NCBI GenBank assembly: GCA_947493955.1
Contig: CANLSQ010000001.1
Location: forward strand, 1,240,001-1,304,000
Length of the DNA stretch: 64,000 nucleotides
Direction of reading: 5' to 3'
Source: an uncultured Sphingomonadaceae bacterium
GTDB lineage: Bacteria; Pseudomonadota; Alphaproteobacteria; Sphingomonadales; Sphingomonadaceae
Under the pieces are notes generated by a model that saw only the letters and a list, made by a program, of their open reading frames with translations, did no database searches and was not told the origin of the DNA. Made by a program: the position numbers and the translations under genes. Each line of letters opens with the position of its first letter. Positions within the stretch are counted from its first letter, which is position 1. This document shows, piece by piece, positions 44,968 to 54,101 of this stretch.

Positions 44968-47900
44968 ATGCGTTGGTTAACCAATCTTATTAAGCCAGTC
45001 AGCCTGGCATTTGCTGCAGGGGCGATGATCGCGCCTGCCTCTATGATTCCTGCGCACGCCCAAAGCTTTCCCCTTATTACCAATGTCGCAGAGGCCGAAT
45101 GGGACGTTGGCAGTACGCGCTTGCAAACCCCGTCCAATCGCGTCGATATTCAGGTTGTCGCACCCCCAATTGTGCCGCCTGAGATCACTTTATATCGTTT
45201 TGATGATCCGCCAGGCGCGGAACAGCTTAATCTTCCGGGAACAATCTGCAGAGGCTCTGGCGGCAATGTCCCGGTTGAGCTACGCGGCGCGTTCGCTGGA
45301 ACCAATACCAGTCCGGCTGCTATCGCCCCAACGAGCAGCATCCGCGCTGGAGAGCCCCTAATTGTTTCAGTTCTTGCCCCAAACAAGAATCTGAACAGTG
45401 CCGCTATCGATAGTTTCGATGTTGTCCTCACGACGCCTTCTGGCGACCGTGAGACGATCAACATCATCGAAACCGAGATTAATAGCGGTCGTTTCGTTGG
45501 CATGATCAATACCGCAGCGATACCGCCCGCGCCGGTACAGAGCGATTGCGTTCTGTCTGTGCAGCCCGGCGATATGCTCAACGTTGGTATTGATGAGGTC
45601 AGCGGTAGTGCCATTGGCACAGTCGAAGTCGGGATATTGATTGATCCCTTTGGTGAAACCTTTGACAGCGGCGATGGTGCCCCTGTCGATGGCACACGGG
45701 TAACGCTCATAGACGTTGCCACGGGCCTGCCAGCTGAAGTTTTCGGCGATGACGGTGTCTCTGTGTTCCCCAGCACAGTGATTTCCGGCGGATCCGTGAC
45801 CGACAGCGGCGGCAACGTGTATAATTTCACTGAAGGCTTCTATCGCTTCCCGTTTGCCCGTCCCGGCCAGTACCGGCTGCTGATCGAGCCGCCAACGCCC
45901 TATACGGCGCCCTCGGCGGCCACGCCTGAGGAGCTTGACGGCTTCCGGCGAACGGACGGCCTGCCCTTCACCATTGTGGATGGCTCTTATGGCGGGATCA
46001 TCACACTGAATGATCCGGCGCCGGTGCGCGTCGACGTCCCGCTCGACAGACCGGGAGTGCCGATTACCCTCACCAAGGAGGTATCCACCGCGATTGCCGT
46101 CCCGGGTGATGCCCTCCAGTACCGGGTGACCGTGCAAAACAGCGATCCGGTGCGCACAACCGGCGCAGTTACGATTGAGGACCAGTTGCCGAACGCGATG
46201 CGCCTGCGCATCGATACTGTTCGCTATAATGGCGCTCTTGTAACGCCCATTGTGCAGCCCAACGGACAGAATTTCTCTGTCACTGTCCCTGCTTTGCCCC
46301 CAGCAGGCAGCGGATTACTCACCTATTTGGCTGAAGTCCGTCAGGATGCCAGCCCCGGAGATGCGATCAACACGGCCCAGGCGCGCGACAATCGCGGCGC
46401 CGAAAGCCCTGTCGCCAGTGTGCCCGTTCGTATCGAACGCGATGGCATTTCTGAAAGATTCACGATTATCGGCCGCATTACCGACGGTGGATGCAGCGTT
46501 GACCCTCGAAAAGCCTCAGGAATTGGCGGAATTCGGGTCATGCTGCAAGATGGTACCTATACGGTCACGGACGAAGACGGCCGCTATCATTTTGAGGGCA
46601 TCAGGCCCGGATTGCACGTCGTTCAGGTCGATCCATCGACTTTCCCTGCCGATATGGCTCCGATTAACTGCGCGCAAAACACGCGCGCCGCCGGCAGCGA
46701 CATTTCGCGCTTTGTCGAAGGTCGTGGCGGCGCGCTGAAACGCGCAGATTTCCGCGCCAAAAAGGTAGCTGCACGCGAAGTAACGACTGCCGAAAAATAC
46801 GAGAAACCCGAAATTCTCTCCGATCAGGAAGCTGCTGGTGCCGAGCGTAACTGGCTGGCCGGACAGGCACCGGGCATCGGCTTTGTTTTCCCTGAAACCG
46901 GCTATAACCCGCGGGTTAAGTCCCTGCGAGCAGCAGTAAAGCATCGCAAGGGCCAACGAGTCGAACTCTCTTTGAACGGCGAAAAGGTCAATCCGCTATC
47001 ATATGAGGGCAAAGAGAAAAGCGCCAATGGATCGGTACAGATTAGCATTTGGCGCGGCCTGGACATTAAAAACCGTAAAAACACGCTCACAGCGCGGGTT
47101 TTGGACAAGAATGGCAAGCTGGTCGAGGAACTGACCCGCGACGTCCACTATTCGGCCAGCCCGCTCAACGCGGAACTGCTGAAAGACAAATCCGTTTTGA
47201 TCGCAGACGGCGTAACCCGGCCCATTTTGGCCGTGCGTCTGACCGACCGTGACGGCCGCCCTGCCCATCACGGCGCAACCGGAGACTTCAGCGTCCCTGC
47301 CCCTTACGCCCCGGCCATTGAGGTGGATGCACAGCAGGCAAACCAGCTTTCGGGCCTCGAACGCGGTGCCCCAGTATGGCGCGTAGAGGGCGATGAGGGC
47401 ATTGCCTATATCGAACTCGCGCCGACAACGGCTTCCGGTTCTGTCAGCGTCACATTCCCGTTCCGCGATGGCGAAGTATCGCGCGAACAGCGCATTGAAA
47501 CCTGGCTTGATCCCGGTGATCGTCCGTGGACCGTGGTCGGCTTTGCCGCAGGAACCGTGGGTTTCAACACCCTCGACGAGCGTCTGGAAGATCTGACCGA
47601 GGATGATGACAATATCAATCTCGATGGCCGTGTCGCGCTCTACGCCAAAGGCCGTGTCACCGGTAAATGGCTGATGACGCTGTCTTACGACACCGACAAA
47701 GAGGAAGATGAAACCCGCTTTGCTGGTGTCATTGATCCGCGCCGTTATTACACCGTTTATGCCGATCGGTCCGAGCAACGCTACGACGCCGCATCGGTGC
47801 GCCGACTCTATCTAAAACTTGAACGGCCGCAATTTTACGCATTGTTCGGGGATTATGAGACCGGCATCAACGAACCGGAACTCGCGCGCTATCAACGCGC

Positions 47901-50079
47901 CTTTAACGGGGTGAAGGCCGAATATCGCAATGACCAAGTCAGCGCGCTGGCCTTTGGTGCGGATGCCGCCAATCGTTTCCGCCGCGAGGAGATTCAGGGC
48001 AATGGCCTGTCCGGTCCCTATGCCCTTGCCGCCCGGGACATTATCGCGAATAGCGAACGGATCACGCTGGAAACCCGCGACCGCCTGCGCTCCGACCGGA
48101 TTGTCGAGCGCAAGGAACTGACCCGTCATATCGATTATGATATCGACTATCTCGCGGGCACCTTGCGTTTTCGCGAACCGATATTGAGCCGCAGCAGCGG
48201 CCTCGATCCGCAATTCATCATTGCGGAATATGAAGTCCTGGGCGTTGGCGGCCGTGATCTGAACGCCGGTGGCCGCTTGACCTATCAGTCCAAGGACCAG
48301 AAGTTGAAAATCGGAACGACCTTTGTCCATGATGAGGATGAAAGCGTCAAAAGCGACCTGCTGGGCGTCGATATTCGCTATCGCCCCAATTTGCAGACCG
48401 AATTCCGGGCAGAAATAGCCGCCACAGACAATGAGGCGAAGCTGGACAATGTTCTGGACGGCACGGCCAGTACCAGTGACGGCGCCGGAGACAGTGCGAC
48501 CGCTTGGCTGGTTGAAGCCGAGCATCATGGCTCCAAATTTGATATATTGGCCTATGTTCGCCGGCAATCGGCAGGCTTTGGCCTGGGGCAGCTTAACGCA
48601 GCCGAAAGCGGTACACGCAAATTCGGTATCGATACGCGGGTGCGCCTGAGTGACAAGCTTTCGCTCGCAGCCAGCGGCTATCAGGAGAATTTCCTGACCA
48701 CGGGCGCCCGTCGGCGCTCCGGAACCGCAGAGATTGAATATCGCAGCGACGATACGGCTTTGCGCGCGGGCGTGGTCCATGCCGAAGATCGCCTATCCGA
48801 TGGCACGGTCAATCGCTCCACCCTTGCCCGCCTTGGAGCCACCCAGAAATTATTCGACGGCAAGCTGGAGCTGGATGCGCAAACCGAATTCGCATTGGGC
48901 GGACAGGATGAAAGCATCGACTTCCCGGCCCGTCACAGTGTCACCGCACGCTACGCGATCACCAATGACATCAAACTGGTCGGTACGTACGAGATTGCCG
49001 ATGGCGAGAATATCGATGCACGCACCGCACGCATCGGCGTCGATGTCGCGCCCTGGGATGGTGCCCGCGCCGTGGTCAGCGCCAATCAGCAGGAAATTAC
49101 CGAATATGGCCCGCGCACCTTTGCCGCTTACGGCCTCACTCAGTCTATTCCGCTCGATGACAAGTGGACGATCGATTTCTCACTCGATGGCAATGAAACC
49201 TTGGGGGGTTTTGACCGCAGCGATGTGATTAACGACGAACAGCCTGTCGCTTCCGGTGGTTTTCTGGGCAATGATGGCTCGTTGACGGAGGATTTCGTCG
49301 CCGTCACTGCTGGTGCAACCTTCCGCACCGATGATTGGAGCTGGGTATCGCGGGCAGAATATCGTGATGGCGATATTTCGGAACGCTATGGTTTCACCTC
49401 TGCCGTTTTGAAACAGATCGGTGAAGGCAGTGCTTTGGGGGCATTGGGCAGCATCTTTGTCGCCGAAGACGAAACCGGCACCAGCACAAGGGTGATCGAA
49501 GCGGAAGCCAGCTGGGCCCATCGCCCGGCGGACAGCCGCTGGTCGTGGCTCGAAAAACTCGAGTTCCGCGAAGACCGCGTGCGCAATGCGACCGCGGGCA
49601 CGTCCGGTCCGATTGGCGGTGCGCCGCTTCTCGTCAACGGGGATGTGACTTCTCGTAGAATTATCAACAGTTTAAGCGTCAATTATACGCCGATTGACGC
49701 GGATGACGGAATTTTCACGGAATCCGGAGAATATAGCTTCTTTTGGGGAAGCCGCTATGTTTTCGATAAATTTGGTGAAGATGATGTCAAAGGCTGGAGC
49801 AATGTGGTCGGGGCGGACGTCAAGTTCGACCTTTCCGACACCATTGACATCGGCGGACAGGCGACTGCGCGAATAGGCACGGATTTCGATACGATTGCCT
49901 ATAGCGGAGGACCGAGCATCGGGATCACACCGTTCAAGAATGGCTATATCTCGCTCGGCTATAATGTGGTGGGTTTTGAAGACCGTGACTTTGAAGAAAG
50001 TCGCTATACCAGAGATGGTCCCTTCATCACCTTCCGCCTGAAATTTGACCAGCAAACCTTAGGAAGTTTGGGGCTTTAA
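44968..50079 (+). CDS. 1703-aa DUF11 / SdrD_B-like outer-membrane protein
   Basis: Signal peptide cleaved after AHAQ (about residue 32). An N-terminal module LITNVAEAEWDVGSTRL with SNRVDIQVV parallels the start of the small secreted proteins. A long beta-rich region follows, then a DUF11 domain at about 364-490 (VPITLTKEVSTAIAVPGDAL onward), an SdrD_B/carboxypeptidase-regulatory-like domain at about 494-560 (GIRVMLQDGTYTVTDEDGRY), and a large C-terminal part from about residue 850. That part alternates short strands and charged turns like an outer-membrane beta-barrel (RYYTVYADRSEQRYDA, IDYDIDYLAGTLRFREPI, ending FITFRLKFDQQTLGSLGL). No POTRA or plug domain seen. Possibly the outer-membrane anchor or exporter of the neighbouring secreted proteins; this is inference. 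Confidence 0.72.
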   Translation: MRWLTNLIKPVSLAFAAGAMIAPASMIPAHAQSFPLITNVAEAEWDVGSTRLQTPSNRVDIQVVAPPIVPPEITLYRFDDPPGAEQLNLPGTICRGSGGNVPVELRGAFAGTNTSPAAIAPTSSIRAGEPLIVSVLAPNKNLNSAAIDSFDVVLTTPSGDRETINIIETEINSGRFVGMINTAAIPPAPVQSDCVLSVQPGDMLNVGIDEVSGSAIGTVEVGILIDPFGETFDSGDGAPVDGTRVTLIDVATGLPAEVFGDDGVSVFPSTVISGGSVTDSGGNVYNFTEGFYRFPFARPGQYRLLIEPPTPYTAPSAATPEELDGFRRTDGLPFTIVDGSYGGIITLNDPAPVRVDVPLDRPGVPITLTKEVSTAIAVPGDALQYRVTVQNSDPVRTTGAVTIEDQLPNAMRLRIDTVRYNGALVTPIVQPNGQNFSVTVPALPPAGSGLLTYLAEVRQDASPGDAINTAQARDNRGAESPVASVPVRIERDGISERFTIIGRITDGGCSVDPRKASGIGGIRVMLQDGTYTVTDEDGRYHFEGIRPGLHVVQVDPSTFPADMAPINCAQNTRAAGSDISRFVEGRGGALKRADFRAKKVAAREVTTAEKYEKPEILSDQEAAGAERNWLAGQAPGIGFVFPETGYNPRVKSLRAAVKHRKGQRVELSLNGEKVNPLSYEGKEKSANGSVQISIWRGLDIKNRKNTLTARVLDKNGKLVEELTRDVHYSASPLNAELLKDKSVLIADGVTRPILAVRLTDRDGRPAHHGATGDFSVPAPYAPAIEVDAQQANQLSGLERGAPVWRVEGDEGIAYIELAPTTASGSVSVTFPFRDGEVSREQRIETWLDPGDRPWTVVGFAAGTVGFNTLDERLEDLTEDDDNINLDGRVALYAKGRVTGKWLMTLSYDTDKEEDETRFAGVIDPRRYYTVYADRSEQRYDAASVRRLYLKLERPQFYALFGDYETGINEPELARYQRAFNGVKAEYRNDQVSALAFGADAANRFRREEIQGNGLSGPYALAARDIIANSERITLETRDRLRSDRIVERKELTRHIDYDIDYLAGTLRFREPILSRSSGLDPQFIIAEYEVLGVGGRDLNAGGRLTYQSKDQKLKIGTTFVHDEDESVKSDLLGVDIRYRPNLQTEFRAEIAATDNEAKLDNVLDGTASTSDGAGDSATAWLVEAEHHGSKFDILAYVRRQSAGFGLGQLNAAESGTRKFGIDTRVRLSDKLSLAASGYQENFLTTGARRRSGTAEIEYRSDDTALRAGVVHAEDRLSDGTVNRSTLARLGATQKLFDGKLELDAQTEFALGGQDESIDFPARHSVTARYAITNDIKLVGTYEIADGENIDARTARIGVDVAPWDGARAVVSANQQEITEYGPRTFAAYGLTQSIPLDDKWTIDFSLDGNETLGGFDRSDVINDEQPVASGGFLGNDGSLTEDFVAVTAGATFRTDDWSWVSRAEYRDGDISERYGFTSAVLKQIGEGSALGALGSIFVAEDETGTSTRVIEAEASWAHRPADSRWSWLEKLEFREDRVRNATAGTSGPIGGAPLLVNGDVTSRRIINSLSVNYTPIDADDGIFTESGEYSFFWGSRYVFDKFGEDDVKGWSNVVGADVKFDLSDTIDIGGQATARIGTDFDTIAYSGGPSIGITPFKNGYISLGYNVVGFEDRDFEESRYTRDGPFITFRLKFDQQTLGSLGL

Positions 50080-50097
50080 GGGGTGAGTTGCGTCTAA

Positions 50098-50124
50098 AAT
50101 CCGCTGCCTTTCAGTCGGCGGATT
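50098..50124 (+). terminator. Possible terminator of the DUF11 cluster
   Basis: Inverted repeat AATCCGC (50098-50104) / GCGGATT (50118-50124) 19 bp after the stop, followed by ATTATA. The stem is short and lacks a full T-run, so the call is weak. Confidence 0.35.
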
Positions 50125-50135
50125 ATTATAGAGTT

Positions 50136-50157
50136 GTGCTCCGCACTTGATGCGGAG
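50136..50157 (+). repeat. REP-like palindrome, copy 1
   Basis: 22-bp unit beginning GTGCTCCGCACTTGATGCGG and ending AG. It folds on itself with CTCCGCA/TGCGGAG around CTTGA. Identical to the unit at 50170 and to the reverse complement at 50226. Confidence 0.8.
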
Positions 50158-50169
50158 GCGATTGGTATT

Positions 50170-50191
50170 GTGCTCCGCACTTGATGCGGAG
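50170..50191 (+). repeat. REP-like palindrome, copy 2
   Basis: Exact direct repeat of the 50136 unit, 12 bp further on. It also pairs fully with the inverted copy at 50226, giving a longer hairpin that could stabilise or end transcripts from both sides. Confidence 0.8.
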
Positions 50192-50225
50192 CCTGGGGTT
50201 AGCTGTTGCGCCCTGCCAACCTGGG

Positions 50226-50247
50226 CTCCGCATCAAGTGCGGAGCAC
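50226..50247 (-). repeat. REP-like palindrome, inverted copy 3
   Basis: Exact reverse complement of the 22-bp units at 50136 and 50170. The three copies fill the space between the convergent DUF11 cluster and the oxoacid dehydrogenase operon. Confidence 0.8.
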
Positions 50248-50320
50248 GATGCTCTGTGTCTAAATTGCCGAGCGATTATCGCAAAACCAGCGCTTTGGGG
50301 AGTGCCGGAAACTGCAACAA

Positions 50321-51622
50321 TCAATCAGCAAACAATAAAACAGGTGTTTCGAGCAAATGCTTGAGCGCTTGCACATAACTGGCGGCATCATAGCCGTCCA
50401 CGACCCTGTGATCACACGAGATCGACAGATTCATAAGCTTGCGCGCCTGAATCTCGCCGTCAATGATCATGGGGCGCTCGACAATCTTGTTAGGGCCAAT
50501 AATGGCAACCTGTGGGCGTTGAATCACAGGTGTCGTCGCGATACCGCCCAAAGGCCCCAGAGACGTCAATGTTAGCGTCGATCCCGATAATTCGTCAGCC
50601 TTTGCGCTGCCATCGCGCGCAGCAGCCGATAAACGGCCGATTTCTGCCGCCAATTGCCAGATATTCTTGTCCTGTGCATCCCGTATAACGGGCACCATGA
50701 GGCCTTGTTCGGTCTGTGTGGCCATGCCCAGGTGCACAGCGCCATGACGCGTCACAAGGCCTGCCTCGTCGTCATAGGTGGCATTGAGCATCGGAAATTG
50801 CGGCAATGATTTGCAAATGGCGACGATCATCAGGGGCAACATGGTCAGCTTTGGCCGGTCGGCGCGATTGGCATTGAGGTCCGCGCGCATGTCTTCCAGC
50901 GCCGTCATGTCAATTTCATCGACATAGGAAAAATGCGGAATATGGCGCTTCGATTCCGCCATGTTCTGCGCGATCTTGCGGCGCATGCCGATGACCTTGA
51001 TTTTCTCGTCATCGCGCTTCTGGGAAGCGCCAGCGGGACGATAGCCCTGCCCGCTGCCATAGCTCAGATAGGCATCCAGATCGCTGTGCCGGATATGCTC
51101 GCCCTGCGCTTTCACCAGACTGAGATCGACACCCAGATCCATGGCGCGTTTGCGCACGGCGGGGGTGGCGAGAACCTTTGCCGAGGGTGTGGAATCTGCT
51201 GCCATGACGTCACTTTTGGGTGGTTCCGTAACGGTTTTGTAACCTTCGGGTGTTGGCGCGGGAACTTCGGCTTCGGGCTTGCTTTCTTCTTTTATTTCAA
51301 TCTCTTGAGGCGACGTCATAGCGTCGCTTTCGGCCTCTGCGTCACTTTCGGAAGGCACCGATTCCGCGGCACTTCCGTCACCTTCCGCCTCAATCTGAAC
51401 CAGCATCGAACCAATCGCAATGATGTCACCCTCTTCCCCGGCAACAGCCACAATCGTTCCCGACACCGGCGCTTCCATTTCAACGGTTGCCTTGTCAGTC
51501 ATCATATCGGCAATCTGGTCATCTTCCTCGACCCGATCCCCAACCTTCACATGCCACGCAACGATCTCCGCCTCGGCAATGCCCTCGCCAATATCCGGCA
51601 GGTTGAAAGTGTAAATGCTCAT
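50321..51622 (-). CDS. bkdB: Branched-chain 2-oxoacid dehydrogenase E2 (dihydrolipoamide acyltransferase)
   Basis: 433-aa acyltransferase core of the complex. The lipoyl domain (residues 1-77) has its lipoylated lysine in MMTDKATVEMEAP. An Ala/Pro/Glu-rich linker leads to the E3/E1-binding domain (VLATPAVRKRAMDLGVDLSL). The catalytic domain ends with the motif SISCDHRVVDGYDAASYVQ. The start at 51622 gives a 4-bp overlap with the E1beta stop; the frame from 51691 lies inside E1beta. The E1 neighbours point to branched-chain or related acyl-CoA production. No E3 gene is present here. Confidence 0.9.
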   Translation of the reverse strand: MSIYTFNLPDIGEGIAEAEIVAWHVKVGDRVEEDDQIADMMTDKATVEMEAPVSGTIVAVAGEEGDIIAIGSMLVQIEAEGDGSAAESVPSESDAEAESDAMTSPQEIEIKEESKPEAEVPAPTPEGYKTVTEPPKSDVMAADSTPSAKVLATPAVRKRAMDLGVDLSLVKAQGEHIRHSDLDAYLSYGSGQGYRPAGASQKRDDEKIKVIGMRRKIAQNMAESKRHIPHFSYVDEIDMTALEDMRADLNANRADRPKLTMLPLMIVAICKSLPQFPMLNATYDDEAGLVTRHGAVHLGMATQTEQGLMVPVIRDAQDKNIWQLAAEIGRLSAAARDGSAKADELSGSTLTLTSLGPLGGIATTPVIQRPQVAIIGPNKIVERPMIIDGEIQARKLMNLSISCDHRVVDGYDAASYVQALKHLLETPVLLFAD

Positions 51623-52641
51623 GATGTCAGCTCCCCGACTATCTTTTCCAAAGCCTCGCCAATCCGGACCGGTCCCGGGAAGTAAGCCCATTCCAGCGAA
51701 TGGGGGTAAGGCGTATCAAATCCGGTAACCCGCTCAATCGGTGCCTCAAGATGATAGAAGCACCGCTCCTGCACTAGAGCGGACAGTTCAGCGCCAAATC
51801 CGCTGGTCCGCGTCGCCTCATGAATGATCAGGCAGCGCCCGGTCTTCTTCACCGATGCCTCGATCGTCTCGATATCCAGCGGGACAAGCGTCCGCAAATC
51901 AATCACTTCCGCATCAACGCCATGCTCTTCAACCACTGCATTGGCGACATGCACCATCGTACCATAAGCAAGAACGGTGACAGCCTCGCCTTCCCGTACG
52001 ATGTTCGCCTTGCCAATCGGAATCTTGTAGTAGTCCTCGGGAACCTCTGAAGATTCAAATTTCGACCAAGGCTCGACCGGCTTGTCATAATAGCCGGTGA
52101 ATGGGCCATTATATATCCGCTTGGGCTCAAAGAACATCACCGGATCATTGTCTTCAATAGCCGAAATCAGCAGCCCCTTGGCATCGTAAGGGGTAGACGG
52201 AATCACCGTCTTCAAACCACAAACATGCGTAAACATGCTCTCCGGCGACTGACTATGCGTCTGTCCCCCAAAAATGCCGCCACCAAAGGGCGAGCGCACC
52301 GTAATCGCGCTGGTGAACTCAGCCGCAGACCGATAACGCAAACGCGCCGCTTCGGACACAAGCTGGTCCAGCCCGGGATAGATATAGTCTGCAAACTGGA
52401 TCTCTGGCACAGGCCGCATCCCATAAGCTGCCATGCCGACGGCCACACCGATAATACCGCATTCGCTGATAGGCGTATCGAAGCACCGCGTCTTGCCATG
52501 CTTTTCCTGAAGTCCTGCTGTGGCCCGGAAAACGCCACCAAAATAGCCGACATCTTCGCCCATGATGACAACATCGTCATCGCGCGCCATCATATTGTCC
52601 AGGCCACTGTTAATGGCTTCTATCATGTTCATAGTTGTCAT
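51619..52641 (-). CDS. bkdA2: Branched-chain 2-oxoacid dehydrogenase E1 beta subunit
   Basis: 340-aa transketolase-like beta subunit. Conserved parts are MGEDVGYFGGVFRATAGLQE, FDTPISECGIIGVAVGMAAY, EIQFADYIYPGLDQLVSEAA and FFEPKRIYNGPF, the last typical of 2-oxoisovalerate rather than pyruvate dehydrogenase. It overlaps E1alpha by one base (TAATG) and E2 by four. Confidence 0.92.
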   Translation of the reverse strand: MTTMNMIEAINSGLDNMMARDDDVVIMGEDVGYFGGVFRATAGLQEKHGKTRCFDTPISECGIIGVAVGMAAYGMRPVPEIQFADYIYPGLDQLVSEAARLRYRSAAEFTSAITVRSPFGGGIFGGQTHSQSPESMFTHVCGLKTVIPSTPYDAKGLLISAIEDNDPVMFFEPKRIYNGPFTGYYDKPVEPWSKFESSEVPEDYYKIPIGKANIVREGEAVTVLAYGTMVHVANAVVEEHGVDAEVIDLRTLVPLDIETIEASVKKTGRCLIIHEATRTSGFGAELSALVQERCFYHLEAPIERVTGFDTPYPHSLEWAYFPGPVRIGEALEKIVGELTS

Positions 52642-53930
52642 TATCTAGATGCCTCCGCATCTGGCCATTTGATTTCCCGTTCCTTGTTCGCTTGCTCGCT
52701 CTGTTCTTTAAGATGCCAAGGCATTTCTTCAAACACATCCTGGAACATGGTTTCAAACGGCTGGTGCAGACCATGACCCAAAATGCCGTTTTTCTCGGCT
52801 TCCTTGGTCGCCACTTTCACGGCTTCAATACAATCTTTGTCGAGCGCTTCATGCTGCTCCTTGCTCCAAACACCGCGATGGATCAAATGGCGCTTCAATC
52901 GTGTAATCGGATCGCCCAAAGGCCATTCTTCGCGCTCCTGCGCGCTGCGATAAGCGCTCGGGTCGTCAGACGTACTGTGTGCTTCCGCCCGATAGGTGAA
53001 ATGCTCTATCAGCGTCGGACCGTTATTGGTTCGTGCCCGTTCGGCTGCCCACTGGGTGGCAGCATAGACCGCTAATGGATCATTGCCATCCACTCGCAAC
53101 CCTGCAATGCCATAACCTGCAGCCCGTGCCGCAAAGGTTGTTCGCTCTCCGCCGGCGAAACCTGAGAAAGAAGAAATCGCCCATTGGTTGTTCACAACGT
53201 TCATGATGATCGGTGCGTTATAAACGGTCGCAAACGTCATGGCACTGTGAAAGTCGCCTTCCGCAGTTGATCCTTCGCCACACCAGGTCGCCGCAATACG
53301 CGTATCGCCTTTGGCTGCACTGGCCATCGCCCATCCAACAGCTTGTGGATATTGGGTCGCCAGATTTCCGGATATGGAGAAAAAACCCAACCGGCGCGAA
53401 CAATACATAATCGGCAATTGTCGACCCTTCAACTTGTCTTCCCGGTTAGAGAAAATCTGGTTGATCATGTCCACCATCGGATAACCGCGAACAAAAAGTA
53501 TCCCTTGTTGCCTGTAACTAGGAAAACACATATCATCGCTATGCAGCGCCATGGCTGCCGCAACTGAAGTCGCCTCTTCACCCGTAGATTTCATATAGAA
53601 GCTGGTCTTGCCCTGTCGCTGCATGCGGTGCAGCCGGTCGTCAAACGCTCGAACTTGTGCCATGGTTTTCAGCATCTTGAGCAGCGTGTCATCAGAAAGC
53701 TTCGGATCCCATGGCCCAACTGCTTTATAGTCTTCATCCAGCACCCGGACCATATCATACACCATTTCACGCATGATTGCCGGATCACTACTGACATCGG
53801 GACGCGGTTGATCACCTGCGCTTGGTATGTCTACATCGCTATAATCAACTGTATCACCCGGGCGATATTTCGGTTCAGGAACATGCAGGGATAATGGCGG
53901 TAAATTGGTTTTGCTATTGTCGTCAGCCAT
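52641..53930 (-). CDS. bkdA1: Branched-chain 2-oxoacid dehydrogenase E1 alpha subunit
   Basis: 429-aa thiamine diphosphate-binding subunit. The TPP region is WCGEGSTAEGDFHSAMTFAT followed by IMNVVNNQWAIS, and the phosphorylation-loop region typical of the family is YRAEAHSTSDDPSAYRS. Oxidative decarboxylation of 2-oxo acids from Val, Leu and Ile is the likely job. First gene of the operon, with GGAG just before ATG and a clear promoter upstream. Confidence 0.92.
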   Translation of the reverse strand: MADDNSKTNLPPLSLHVPEPKYRPGDTVDYSDVDIPSAGDQPRPDVSSDPAIMREMVYDMVRVLDEDYKAVGPWDPKLSDDTLLKMLKTMAQVRAFDDRLHRMQRQGKTSFYMKSTGEEATSVAAAMALHSDDMCFPSYRQQGILFVRGYPMVDMINQIFSNREDKLKGRQLPIMYCSRRLGFFSISGNLATQYPQAVGWAMASAAKGDTRIAATWCGEGSTAEGDFHSAMTFATVYNAPIIMNVVNNQWAISSFSGFAGGERTTFAARAAGYGIAGLRVDGNDPLAVYAATQWAAERARTNNGPTLIEHFTYRAEAHSTSDDPSAYRSAQEREEWPLGDPITRLKRHLIHRGVWSKEQHEALDKDCIEAVKVATKEAEKNGILGHGLHQPFETMFQDVFEEMPWHLKEQSEQANKEREIKWPDAEASR

Positions 53931-53988
53931 CCAAAATCTCCTGCTTCACTACATTGTTGCAGCGCAATATTTATTTCAATCTTTTGTT

Positions 53989-54017
53989 ATAATATTTCAT
54001 CTTTCCAAAAAGGTCAA
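53989..54017 (-). promoter_or_regulatory. Sigma70-type promoter of the bkd operon
   Basis: Minus-strand TTGACC (54017-54012) and TATTAT (53994-53989) are exactly 17 bp apart, about 58 bp before the bkdA1 ATG. Both boxes differ from consensus at few positions and the surrounding DNA is AT-rich. Confidence 0.65.
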
Positions 54018-54044
54018 TATATCTGTCCTATGCCGCTGGACTAA

Positions 54045-54074
54045 AAAAGGGGCGCAGATATCTGCGCCCCTTTT
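54045..54074 (-). terminator. Terminator of the autotransporter gene
   Basis: A 30-bp perfect palindrome with core GGGGCGCAGAT/ATCTGCGCCCC flanked by A- and T-tracts, 27 bp after the autotransporter stop on the minus strand. The symmetric A/T flanks would let it work both ways. Confidence 0.85.
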
Positions 54075-54101
54075 CCACTTTATGTTGAGCGATGTCTACA
54101 T

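Noticed and set aside
47812-48780. 322-codon minus-strand frame inside the 1703-codon gene
   Set aside because: Antisense shadow of a continuous, clearly coding frame.
50181-50378. 65-codon plus-strand frame over the REP-like repeats
   Set aside because: It is made of repeat sequence and runs into the end of bkdB on the other strand.
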